From CAYQAE01 sp964415445 [NCBI: uncultured archaeon] (lineage in GTDB: Archaea; CAYQAE01): a stretch of 20,053 bases of DNA. The DNA is taken from assembly GCA_964415445.1 (NCBI GenBank), contig CAYQAE010000030.1, positions 1 through 20,053 on the forward strand. The letters run 5' to 3'. Below the pieces are notes generated by a model. The model was not told the DNA's origin. It saw only the letters and a program-made list of their open reading frames with translations, and searched no databases. The position numbers were made by a program, and so were the translations under genes. Shown here piece by piece: positions 7,862-16,287 of the stretch. Each line of letters begins with the position of its first letter. The stretch's first letter is position 1.

Positions 7862-8377
7862 ATGGCATATAAACTTAAGGATGAAGATTATGTTCGAAAA
7901 AGTTTTTATTTAAATAGTGGTGATTCTGAAGAATTAGAGCTTTTAGCAAAAGTTTATACTGAAGGAAACATGAGTGAATTAGTTAGGACGTTATCTTTAT
8001 TTGGGGGAGATATCCTAAAAGCTATGGGATCTAAAAAAAGAGTACAAACTGTTATAGATGGATATTCTCCGGTTTTGAAAAAAATGTTAAATAATGCAAA
8101 GGATTGGCAGTCTAAAAATATGGATCAGTCTAATTTTATTTATAATAATTTGGATGTAGATCATGCTCTAAATTTAAGAAAAACTTCAATTAGACTAATT
8201 AAATTGCGAGAGTTGGGTTTTTTAATTACTATTATTTTAGTATTGATGTTTATTACGTATTTAGCAAGATCTAATGATACTTATTTTTATTTTATGGCAG
8301 GTATAACTTCTGCATGGTCGATATTACTATCATTTAAATTTTTAATGCAAGAAAAACAAATTCCCAAAGAAAAATAA
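7862..8377 (+). CDS. Ribbon-helix-helix-like protein fused to two transmembrane helices
   Basis: This is a small protein of about 171 residues from the ATG at 7862. A GTG at 7853 is in frame, but it lies upstream of the likely transcript start set by the TATA box. The N-terminal segment has the pattern of a ribbon-helix-helix (MetJ/Arc) DNA-binding fold: strand RKSFYL, helix DSEELELLAKVY, a GNM turn, and helix SELVRTLSLFGGDIL. A charged linker of about 65 residues follows, then two membrane helices (about residues 118-135, LGFLITIILVLMFITYLA, and 142-161, FYFMAGITSAWSILLSFKFL) and a short lysine-rich tail. This predicts a membrane-tethered DNA-binding regulator. Its stop overlaps the next gene region (TAATG), so the two are co-translated. 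The RHH call is from pattern only. Without it, this would be a hypothetical two-TM protein. Confidence 0.7.
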   Translation: MAYKLKDEDYVRKSFYLNSGDSEELELLAKVYTEGNMSELVRTLSLFGGDILKAMGSKKRVQTVIDGYSPVLKKMLNNAKDWQSKNMDQSNFIYNNLDVDHALNLRKTSIRLIKLRELGFLITIILVLMFITYLARSNDTYFYFMAGITSAWSILLSFKFLMQEKQIPKEK

Positions 8378-8388
8378 TGTGGAGCTTT

Positions 8389-9753
8389 ATGAAAAAACCT
8401 AATTTCTATAAACTGGTTTATATTTTGATAGCGATAGCGGCGACAGTCACTTCTGCTATATTAATATATTATTATTTGCAAGAAGATAAGTTAGAAATAA
8501 ATTTCAAAGAATATAATGAGGGTGATTATTATCAATATTTAGGTTGGACTGTTGAGGGGGGTAGTAATAAATCTATTAGTTACCTAACTTCTGTAGTTGA
8601 ATCAAAAAACGGTTCATATACTCTAAAGACAGAGGATAATTCATTTTTAACCTCACATAATTCTTATTCATATCAGGATTCTAAACTTTATTCTACTTAT
8701 AGTACATATTCTAATGGTACTTTTTATTATGAGCTAAATTCATCTGATAATTATATGAAATATCCTCTATCTGAAGGTGATAGTTGGGATATTAATAGAT
8801 CTAAATTAGGATTTTGTTTTTATAATGGGAAAAATTTATCTTATGAGATTTATGAATATGGAGAAGCTAAAATTTATAGAGAAGATATTGAGATAAGTTT
8901 AGGTCAATTTGATTGTTTGGTTGTGCGAGAAAATTTCACACGTTCAGTTATTATAAAAAATGAGTCAAATATTTTTTTAGAAAATTATGAAAATATTACT
9001 ACTTTTGAATATTATACCGATGGTATAAGTTCATTTTTGATTTATAAACAGTACAAAGATGGAAATTTTGTAAAATATCTTGAATTGTATGATTATATGC
9101 AAGGATTAGATAGTCCAAATATTTTAGTTAGTTTAGATCCAACTTTAGGGCAATATTGGATCTCAAAAAATGAGGATGGAAATTATTTAGCTTATAAATA
9201 CATAGGAGATACTATCTATAACAATACAGATGTATATATTTATAACCAGACAAATAAAAATTATAATTCTATTTCTTATCTTTATTGTAAAAAAGATAGC
9301 GGTGGTGTAATTTTATCTGAATCAAATTCTGAGAGAATAGAAAGTTTTCCAGACGATGCTTCATCTAATTTTACATTAAGTGTTGGCAAAAATTGGAATT
9401 ATAGTATATTTCAAAATAGAACTGATTATGGTCTTGAATATAATTATAATATCTCTCGTATTATTGTGGGAGGCGTAGTTAGAAATGAATATATATTGCG
9501 TGATGGTAAAATTAAATCTTCATTATATGTTGAGATATATGAATATAATCAAGAGGGGGATCTTTTGGTAAAATATATGCAATGGTATGAAGATTTAGGT
9601 ATTTTATCTCCTGCAAAAGAGCAGATAATATATTATAATTTAAATGATATTGATTCTAGTTTGGTAGTAGGTAGAGGTAAATCAGATAATAAACAAAATA
9701 CTTTTTCAGATTCAGATAATGATGGTAAAGTTGATATTTTAGAAGGATATTAA
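8389..9753 (+). CDS. Membrane-anchored exported protein with two similar halves and a C-terminal Ca-loop motif
   Basis: I recognise no named family. The start is probably the ATG at 8389 (MKKPNFYKLVYI), which has GGAG four bases before it. An in-frame ATG at 8377, overlapping the previous stop, is the alternative. A basic N-terminus and one hydrophobic helix (LVYILIAIAATVTSAILIYY) anchor a roughly 420-residue external part rich in tyrosine and N-x-S/T sequons. The external part appears to hold two related units. In each, a strand pattern around YPLSEGDSWDI or FTLSVGKNWNYS is followed by LGQFDCLVVRE or VGGVVRNEYILRD, and then a YxxDGISSFLIYKQY or YEYNQEGDLLVKYMQWYE segment. This recalls beta-rich lipoprotein-like domains. 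The last residues, DSDNDGKVDILEGY, match a DxDxDGxxD calcium-binding loop as in dockerin or TSP3 repeats. It is in an operon with the RHH-membrane protein. I infer a surface sensor or ligand-binding role. Confidence 0.8.
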   Translation: MKKPNFYKLVYILIAIAATVTSAILIYYYLQEDKLEINFKEYNEGDYYQYLGWTVEGGSNKSISYLTSVVESKNGSYTLKTEDNSFLTSHNSYSYQDSKLYSTYSTYSNGTFYYELNSSDNYMKYPLSEGDSWDINRSKLGFCFYNGKNLSYEIYEYGEAKIYREDIEISLGQFDCLVVRENFTRSVIIKNESNIFLENYENITTFEYYTDGISSFLIYKQYKDGNFVKYLELYDYMQGLDSPNILVSLDPTLGQYWISKNEDGNYLAYKYIGDTIYNNTDVYIYNQTNKNYNSISYLYCKKDSGGVILSESNSERIESFPDDASSNFTLSVGKNWNYSIFQNRTDYGLEYNYNISRIIVGGVVRNEYILRDGKIKSSLYVEIYEYNQEGDLLVKYMQWYEDLGILSPAKEQIIYYNLNDIDSSLVVGRGKSDNKQNTFSDSDNDGKVDILEGY

Positions 9754-9760
9754 TTATCCT
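9744..9760. terminator. Short dyad across two abutting stop codons
   Basis: Arms AGGATA and TATCCT flank the loop TTAAT. The dyad covers the TAA of the plus-strand gene (9751-9753) and the TAA of the minus-strand gene (9754-9756), which abut without a gap. The stem is only six pairs, so a terminator role is weak. Transcripts from both sides must overlap or end here. Confidence 0.25.
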
Positions 9761-12700
9761 GAGATATTATTTGCAATTCTATCATCTTTATATTCTTGTA
9801 TGGTATTGAATACCATCTCTTGCATAATTGATTCAGAACCCGAATCCATATTATTTGCAAAATCATCTGAATACTGGTCTGCTACATATTTTCCTATTGC
9901 GCTGGCAATATCTTTGACATATTTCTCTCTTAGCGCAGTATATCCTAATATAATTGCACCCGAAATTGCTATCCCATAAGGTGGTGCAATTTTTGTGGCT
10001 GTATGTTTTGCAACTTCTATTAATATATCATCAAGATTGTTTAAAATTATAGAACTTACTTTTTTAGAGATTGCATCAGATACATATCCATACATAAATT
10101 CAGAGAAGTTTTGATCGTCATCTGAATTATAATCTTGCAAAAGATCTTTACAAAATACACTATCTTGAGATAAGCTGATTAGTGTAGCATTTATGATATC
10201 TCCGTCTAGGGCAGCTCCTACAACTTGTCCATTGGTATGATTTAATATGGTCTTTAATATTTTACCTTCAGTTGTATCTGCATCGACTTTTGTAGCACCA
10301 ACTGCTAATACATTGGCTATACCTATTATTCCTTCTTTTTCGTTATCCTCTACAATATTTCTTATAGGGGGGACCCACGTGCATGATATGGCTCCAGAAT
10401 ATTTTGATAGGGAAGTTCCATCTGGGCTATTTGATGCAATAAATCCTGCAGTATCAAAACTAATTGAGAGACATTCCCATGCCACATCTGTGGGTTTATC
10501 ATCATTAACATAACTTTGAATATTATTTATATGCATCATTATTTCTTTTATAAAGTCTAAAAATCTTTTAGCATCTTGTAATACTTTTAGCATAGCATTT
10601 AATTCATTAGAAAGTTTATCTTGCATTGATTTTAAGAATTTAGTACTGGTAGCAATAGTATTGTAAATTTCGTCTGCTATGTATGAATTTTCTTCTATAA
10701 TGTCCAACATTTCATTTACTGAATTTTCAATTGTTGCTGCAGTTTTCTCTAATGCAACACGTGAAGATGCTACAATCTGATCTCCTACCTCAGTTGCTGC
10801 ATCTATTGTTGCTTCAAATGATTCTTTATATGCATCATAGGCATATTTTCCTGCACGACCGATTGCACTAGATAGAGTTGAAGCTATTTTTTTCAAGCCG
10901 TCTTTTAAGCTATCCCAGAATCCTTTTTCACCTTTACCTTTTAGATAGAATGATAAAGTCGATCTTAGTGGATCATTTGTTCTAAATTTGACGTAACCAT
11001 CTAGAGTTCCGTCTTTTGCAAATTTGAATTTAAATTTAATAGTTATTTTTGTACCTGGAGATATTTTCAATGTATCAGATGTTTGGAGTTTTTTATCACC
11101 GTGATATACTTCAACGAAATTAGGTAGAGAACTTAAGGCTAGGACTAAATTGAAATTACCGTTGTTTTTTATAGTTGTCTCCCAATCTTCAGTTGATCCG
11201 TAATCCTCTTTTCCATAATCGTGAGATGTCTCTTTTGGTGAAGCTATCGGTTTTTTCACCTTGAAAGTTATTGAAATTTTTGGGAATTTTCCATCTAAAG
11301 AATTCGATTCAATAGTAAATTCTTTTGTATCACTTCCAATATCTCTAGAGGATGGTTTATAAGTTACATCAAAATATCTTGTGCTAAATCCAGAAATATA
11401 ATTTGGATAGTTAATTTCTAATCCAGAATCTTTATTTTTAATCTCGAAATCTTCTAATTTAGAATTTCCAATATTTTGAATTGGTATTCTAACTGTAACT
11501 TCTTCATCTGCAAAACAATTCACCGATATTGATGAGTCTGGGACATTAATTTTTGAGCCAAGCCCTGTACCTAAGATTTTAATTAGTTTAACATGTGAAT
11601 AAGGATCGTTTGTAGAAATAGTAAGATAATTTGCTTTATATCCTATTGAATCAGGGTCAAAACTAATTGATATGGATTTTTCTCCGTTTGGGGTAATATT
11701 AAATGAAGTTGTATCTGTTGAAAATACTCCATCACTTAATGGAGCGATATCAACTGATAGATTAATATTACCTTTATTTTTTATCGTTAGGGTTTTGGTT
11801 TTCTCTCCTTTATCCACTTTCTTTTCTCCAAATGATAAAGAGCTATCTACTTCTAGCTCAGGTCCCAACCCTAAACCTTCTGTTTTCACAACCGCAACTC
11901 TATCTGGAGCATTAGTTGAGAATTTGATATATCCAGAATATGTTTTATGAGTTTTAGGTTTGAAAGTAACAGTGGTTGAGTTAATTCCACCGTTTTTGGC
12001 AACAATGATGCTAGTTTTATCTAATTCTAAAAATTCTGAACATTTGATTAAAGTTACATTCAAAAACATGCTCCCTGTATTGTTAAAAATTAATTCATAG
12101 CTACTGCCTTGAGATTCAACTAAAGTATCCACAAAGGTAATATTTGGGCTAAATACAGGAATAGGAAAGTATCCAGTACCGTTTGCCGTAACATTAAATA
12201 TAGGGTTTGCAGGATCATCTGTTATAAAAGTCATATTTTCACTCCAATCTCCATCTGGGATAAAGTGAGTTACATTAAAATCATAATAGTCATTTGGTGC
12301 AATTGTATCATTTATTTCATCAGGTATTGGTATATCATTATTGGCAACGGATAAATTTTCATTTGTTGAATTTGTCCAATTTACCCAAAGAGGTCTAGTT
12401 CCTAGATTTTCAACAGTAAAATTAGTCCAGTTCCATACATCATAGTTCATACCACCAAAGTCTATGTTTCTCTCATACGCTAGGACTGGTGAGTGTCCAA
12501 AACCATCTGTACTTATATTTTGAATTGGGTTGTATGGATCATTTGTTTCAAATTCAACTAATCCTTCAAAATCTCCAAAATAGTCAGGTAGAAATATAAA
12601 AGTCAAGTTCTTTTTAGATTCATTTTCAATTACAATATTATCATTGATATTAATTGGACTACCAGATTCATTAGTTATTTCTAACCAATAAGGTTTTTGG

Positions 12701-14544
12701 GTTAGATTAAAAGAGAGATTAATATTTCCTAAATTTTGAATTGTAACATCTGTATCATTGTTGCAAGTATCGTTCCATATATTAGTATATCCTAATACAT
12801 TATTTTCCATATTTAATTTTTTAGTGGATATATTAATCTCAGAGGCCAATCCCACGCCTATTAAATTAATTTTTGCATTTTTCTCAGTTGGATCATTATT
12901 TATTATCTTCAGAGGTGCATTATAGTCAATGTGATCAATTGGATTAAAGTTTACAGATATTGTTTTTTTCTTCATAGGATCTAGAGTAATATCTTCTTCA
13001 GATATATTGTAAACTGTAGAATTAGGTAGAACAAAATGAGCATGGAGGGGATAATTTCCAGTATTTATTACTTCAAAGGATTGAGTATCGTTAGAAGGTA
13101 TATATAATTTACCAAAATCTAAATTATCTGCTGATAGATGTAGTTCAGAAGAGTAGACATCTACTTCAATTTTAATTGACTTATTAATATTGTTAACATC
13201 ATTTGTTGTGAAATTAAAGTAACCTGATAATTTTCCATATTTATCTGGGTTAACTTCTACCCTAACATATTTCTCTTCACCTGGCATAACATTAAATTCA
13301 ACATCTCCGTATAAATTAAGCCAAGAAGGTAGATTAGTATCTGTTAGATCAACGTTTAATTTTTCATTTCCATTGTTTGCAATCGGGATTAAAAAGTCAA
13401 TAGTTTGGTTGAAAAACATGTCTCCTAAATCTATTTCATCGCCTGTTACAATTAAATCACTTTTTATTCCAAAACCTGAGACATCAATATACATTATAGA
13501 ATTTAGAGGATCATTGGTCTCAAATAAAATTAAATCTTCATAATAGTCTGCTTCAGTAGGTATAAAAGTTACCTCTATTGTTTTTTGATGATCTGAGCTT
13601 ATTGTGAAATTTTGCTCACTTAAAGATATATATTCAGGTAGAGATAGAGTAGTAATATCTAAATCAGTACTTCCTTCGTTTTTAATTTGGAGATCATAAC
13701 TAGCATTTGAGCTAACATTAACATCTCCAAAATAAAAAGATTGATCAGATAATGTTGCTTTTGGAGCGATTCCGTCTCCTCTCATAACCAAATTAATTTT
13801 TGGCCTATCTGGGTCATTGCTATATATTTTAAGTGATCCTGTGTAGTCTGTACCTCTTTGTGGATTGAAATAAACATTAAATGAATGAAGTCCACCTGGC
13901 CATACATTAAAATAATCTTCACTTAAATTTAGCCAACTGTATTCATTTTCTATATTTACTGATAAAAATGAGCCGCCTTTATTTTTAACTACAATATTTA
14001 CATACTTATTAATTGAATTATTACCTAAAGAAATTACTTCAGTGTCTCCAAAATCATGGAAAGTTGAAGATATTTCTATATCTGGAGAGTTTGATGAAAC
14101 TGTAGTGTAGAGTTCTTCTTTGTTAATATTACCATATATATCTTTTGCATAAATAGTGACAGACAAGTATGAGATATCAGGAATTTTTGTACTATAATAT
14201 TTATTACTACTTTTTAGTGTATATATTCTAGTTTGGGATGTGTTTTTAGTTTCTACCCATACGCTATCGACTTTTGAATCATCTTCTACTTCTGTTAATA
14301 TGTGTATATTTTCTTCTTCAGATGTTAATTTTACATCTATAAATTCAGGTGCATTTGATTCTTGATCTTCTGCTTGTGTAAAGTTTAAATCAGGTCTAAA
14401 AATATTAACAAAAACAGTTAAGAACATAATACTAATCAAAGTCATTGCTTTAAATTGTTTGTTTCGTTTGGCCTTATTTTTCTTTTTTTCTCTGATTTTT
14501 TTCCATTCGTTTTCAAAAATGTCTGGTTTTGTTAAGTTTTCCAT
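9754..14544 (-). CDS. Giant surface protein: ~10 ASH-type beta-sandwich repeats plus helical C-terminal domain
   Basis: This is a 1596-residue protein with an intact frame. A basic cytoplasmic N-terminus (KKIREKKKNKAKRNK) precedes one hydrophobic helix (about 31-49), acting as signal or anchor. Residues about 60-150 look like an Ig-like spacer. From about 160 to 1200 come ten units of 100-112 residues, of the ASH / choice-of-anchor-D kind. Each has an FG motif near its start (residues about 163, 270, 372, 475, 583, 695, 803, 903, 1003, 1108) and ends near a TNDP-like motif plus a G-x-G turn (SNDPDRPKINLVMRGDG, TNDPYSHVKLIKILGTG and similar). Sequons are common. The last 390 residues change to long amphipathic helices (AGKYAYDAYKESFEATIDAA, for instance), with three cysteines and a hydrophobic helix near 1525-1542 (PYGIAISGAIILGYTAL). 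Archaeal ASH proteins usually act outside the cell as adhesive or scaffold parts. The helical domain is unrecognised. Confidence 0.85.
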   Translation of the reverse strand: MENLTKPDIFENEWKKIREKKKNKAKRNKQFKAMTLISIMFLTVFVNIFRPDLNFTQAEDQESNAPEFIDVKLTSEEENIHILTEVEDDSKVDSVWVETKNTSQTRIYTLKSSNKYYSTKIPDISYLSVTIYAKDIYGNINKEELYTTVSSNSPDIEISSTFHDFGDTEVISLGNNSINKYVNIVVKNKGGSFLSVNIENEYSWLNLSEDYFNVWPGGLHSFNVYFNPQRGTDYTGSLKIYSNDPDRPKINLVMRGDGIAPKATLSDQSFYFGDVNVSSNASYDLQIKNEGSTDLDITTLSLPEYISLSEQNFTISSDHQKTIEVTFIPTEADYYEDLILFETNDPLNSIMYIDVSGFGIKSDLIVTGDEIDLGDMFFNQTIDFLIPIANNGNEKLNVDLTDTNLPSWLNLYGDVEFNVMPGEEKYVRVEVNPDKYGKLSGYFNFTTNDVNNINKSIKIEVDVYSSELHLSADNLDFGKLYIPSNDTQSFEVINTGNYPLHAHFVLPNSTVYNISEEDITLDPMKKKTISVNFNPIDHIDYNAPLKIINNDPTEKNAKINLIGVGLASEINISTKKLNMENNVLGYTNIWNDTCNNDTDVTIQNLGNINLSFNLTQKPYWLEITNESGSPININDNIVIENESKKNLTFIFLPDYFGDFEGLVEFETNDPYNPIQNISTDGFGHSPVLAYERNIDFGGMNYDVWNWTNFTVENLGTRPLWVNWTNSTNENLSVANNDIPIPDEINDTIAPNDYYDFNVTHFIPDGDWSENMTFITDDPANPIFNVTANGTGYFPIPVFSPNITFVDTLVESQGSSYELIFNNTGSMFLNVTLIKCSEFLELDKTSIIVAKNGGINSTTVTFKPKTHKTYSGYIKFSTNAPDRVAVVKTEGLGLGPELEVDSSLSFGEKKVDKGEKTKTLTIKNKGNINLSVDIAPLSDGVFSTDTTSFNITPNGEKSISISFDPDSIGYKANYLTISTNDPYSHVKLIKILGTGLGSKINVPDSSISVNCFADEEVTVRIPIQNIGNSKLEDFEIKNKDSGLEINYPNYISGFSTRYFDVTYKPSSRDIGSDTKEFTIESNSLDGKFPKISITFKVKKPIASPKETSHDYGKEDYGSTEDWETTIKNNGNFNLVLALSSLPNFVEVYHGDKKLQTSDTLKISPGTKITIKFKFKFAKDGTLDGYVKFRTNDPLRSTLSFYLKGKGEKGFWDSLKDGLKKIASTLSSAIGRAGKYAYDAYKESFEATIDAATEVGDQIVASSRVALEKTAATIENSVNEMLDIIEENSYIADEIYNTIATSTKFLKSMQDKLSNELNAMLKVLQDAKRFLDFIKEIMMHINNIQSYVNDDKPTDVAWECLSISFDTAGFIASNSPDGTSLSKYSGAISCTWVPPIRNIVEDNEKEGIIGIANVLAVGATKVDADTTEGKILKTILNHTNGQVVGAALDGDIINATLISLSQDSVFCKDLLQDYNSDDDQNFSEFMYGYVSDAISKKVSSIILNNLDDILIEVAKHTATKIAPPYGIAISGAIILGYTALREKYVKDIASAIGKYVADQYSDDFANNMDSGSESIMQEMVFNTIQEYKDDRIANNISG

Positions 14545-14547
14545 GTA

Positions 14548-14576
14548 ACTCCCATTGTAGCCTCAACTATATAAAT
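14548..14576 (-). promoter_or_regulatory. TATA box and Shine-Dalgarno of the ASH-repeat gene
   Basis: On the minus strand ATTTATATAGT (14567-14576) is a clear archaeal TATA box. GGGAGT (14548-14553) lies three to four bases before the ATG at 14544. Together they indicate a gene-specific promoter, separate from tyrA upstream, with a very short leader. Confidence 0.55.
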
Positions 14577-14680
14577 CTGTGTGGTACTATGGCGTGTATT
14601 ACATCAATTTTGAACGTAAAGTTGTAAATAAGTTGTATTACATGTAAAATATTTGTCAAAAAAACAGTTTCTATCCTAAT

Positions 14681-16024
14681 TTAACTTCTAATTTTCCCAC
14701 ATAAACCTTCTAATATTTTTTTTACATTATTTTCATGTGTCTTTATATCTTCATTTAGAAATTCTACTCTTATAGTTATACTCTTTTTATCTTTTGGTAT
14801 ATTTGAGCCTGAAAATACATCAATTACTTTTGAATTTAATATGTTTTTGTCCTCTCTCTCAATTAACTCAGCTAGTATATTTTCATCTAAATTTTTATCA
14901 AAGACATATGAAAAATCTCTATATACTGTTTTTTTAATCTCTTTTTTAACTCGATCAGTCTCTTTTTCATCTAAAATAGATACATTTGATATCTTTACCT
15001 TTATTTTTTTGTTATGATCTTGTTTTAATATTACATAATCTTTTTGGATATCTTCGACTTTTCCAAAATGAATATTGTCAGTGTATCTATGTTTTAGAGC
15101 TATCTCTTTTCCAATTGATTCTTTTAGATGTTTTAATTCTCGATTTAGAACTTCTATTGCTTTGTCACTTTTTTCTAATGCAGAATTTACATCATCAAAA
15201 TGCTTTCCAGCTTCAGACATTATCCTTTCAAATTTTTGATGATCTTTCTCTTTCACTGCTTTATTTAATTCTTTTGCATTTTTTAGGAAATTTTCATGAG
15301 TGTTGTGAGCGTAAGGATTAAACATTTGAATATCTGCATATAGTTTTGGATTTTGACCTATAATTCTTCCAACTAAATCTAACATTAGCTCATAAATTGG
15401 AGATGAGAAGTTTCTGGATTCTTTAATATCTAAATTCATATCTTTCAAAGTAGCTCCAATACTGATATATGCAAAATGAGTTAGACACTGAACTACAGCT
15501 AGAGTTTGATCATGAGATTTTATATCAGTTTGTATAACTTTGGTTTTTTGATCTTCTAAAAATTTAAGTACTTTATTTTTCCATCTACCCCCATTAACAT
15601 CAACAAAGAGTACAACTTGACCCTCTAGGCCCACTACTCGAGGTCCAAACATAGGATGAATTGATATTTTTTTGACATCGTCTTTTACAAATTTATTCAT
15701 AGCTTCAATTATAGGAGTTTTAACTGAAGTTAAGTCAACCAGTAATGAATCTGGCTTTAAATTAGATCCTATCTCTTTTATAGTTTTTTCAGTTATCTCA
15801 ATTGGTACAGATATAATTGTTATATCCGCTTCTTTTGTGGCTTCAATATTATCCTTTTTATACTCTACATTGAATTGTTTTGCTATCTTTTGACCTTTAA
15901 TCTCGTTTGGTCCTGTGATTGTAACTTTTAATTTAGAATTAAGTAGACTTTTTTCTTCTAAAAAGTTAAGTAACCAGATGCCCATAGCACCGTAGCCACC
16001 AACAATAGTAAGTGAATACTTCAT
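14681..16024 (-). CDS. tyrA: Prephenate dehydrogenase, archaeal type, with C-terminal FDX-ACB-like domain
   Basis: This enzyme oxidatively decarboxylates prephenate to 4-hydroxyphenylpyruvate with NAD(P), the step towards tyrosine. The N-terminus has a Rossmann fingerprint (IVGGYGAMG, G10-x-G12-x2-G15), and IHPMFGPRV at 122-130 is typical of TyrA. The catalytic helical dimerisation region extends to about 280 (SSPIYELMLDLVGRIIGQNP). At 447 residues the length is that of archaeal TyrA proteins such as the Methanocaldococcus form. After a helical connector (about 285-315) comes a small beta segment (HFGKVEDIQKDYVILK). Residues 367-447 have the pattern YRDFSYVFDK, VIDVFSGSNIPKDKKSITIR. This closely resembles the ferredoxin-fold anticodon-binding domain at the end of PheRS beta, and may serve as an amino-acid-sensing ACT-like domain. 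The start ATG 16024 directly precedes the first Rossmann strand. No other aromatic pathway genes are adjacent. Confidence 0.88.
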   Translation of the reverse strand: MKYSLTIVGGYGAMGIWLLNFLEEKSLLNSKLKVTITGPNEIKGQKIAKQFNVEYKKDNIEATKEADITIISVPIEITEKTIKEIGSNLKPDSLLVDLTSVKTPIIEAMNKFVKDDVKKISIHPMFGPRVVGLEGQVVLFVDVNGGRWKNKVLKFLEDQKTKVIQTDIKSHDQTLAVVQCLTHFAYISIGATLKDMNLDIKESRNFSSPIYELMLDLVGRIIGQNPKLYADIQMFNPYAHNTHENFLKNAKELNKAVKEKDHQKFERIMSEAGKHFDDVNSALEKSDKAIEVLNRELKHLKESIGKEIALKHRYTDNIHFGKVEDIQKDYVILKQDHNKKIKVKISNVSILDEKETDRVKKEIKKTVYRDFSYVFDKNLDENILAELIEREDKNILNSKVIDVFSGSNIPKDKKSITIRVEFLNEDIKTHENNVKKILEGLCGKIRS

Positions 16025-16068
16025 TGTTTTTTATTTATAAAAAAAGCGTTTTAAGATCTATCTATTTT

Positions 16069-16227
16069 TTGAAAGAATTTAAACACATATATTACAAAGT
16101 ATATATAAGAGAAATAAATGAATATTTTCTTGAATCTATTTATGCTCTTTTCAAAAATCTTAAATCTACTCAAGAAGTATTCCATGAGTTAATTGATAAA
16201 TACGGAAGAGAGAGAATAAAGAAATAA
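16069..16227 (+). CDS. Possible small ORF or gene fragment, unknown
   Basis: An open frame on plus ends at 16227 and reads YYKVYIREINEYFLESIYAL and LKSTQEVFHELIDKYGRERI before KK and the stop. The composition is that of a helical protein and not random AT-rich DNA. It may be the C-terminal remnant of a larger gene. A TTG near 16069 with an SD-less context could start it, and a TATA-like TTTATAAA lies at about 16033-16040. An ATG at 16012 exists but lies within tyrA on the other strand. I do not recognise the family, and it may not be expressed. Confidence 0.3.
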   Translation: MKEFKHIYYKVYIREINEYFLESIYALFKNLKSTQEVFHELIDKYGRERIKK

Positions 16228-16287
16228 GATTATTTTTCTTTAAAATAGCATTTAATTTATCTAAAATCTTGGACATATTTTTAGAAC

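Noticed and set aside
10247-11950. Plus-strand open frames inside the ASH-repeat gene
   Set aside because: They are shadows of the intact 1596-residue minus-strand gene, with no SD, promoter or recognisable domain.
14986-15893. Plus-strand open frames inside tyrA
   Set aside because: Leucine-rich or serine-rich shadows of a confidently identified enzyme on the other strand.
16026-16042. TTTATAAA as promoter of tyrA
   Set aside because: It lies about ten bases before the tyrA ATG, too close for an archaeal TATA box. It could only serve the doubtful plus-strand ORF.
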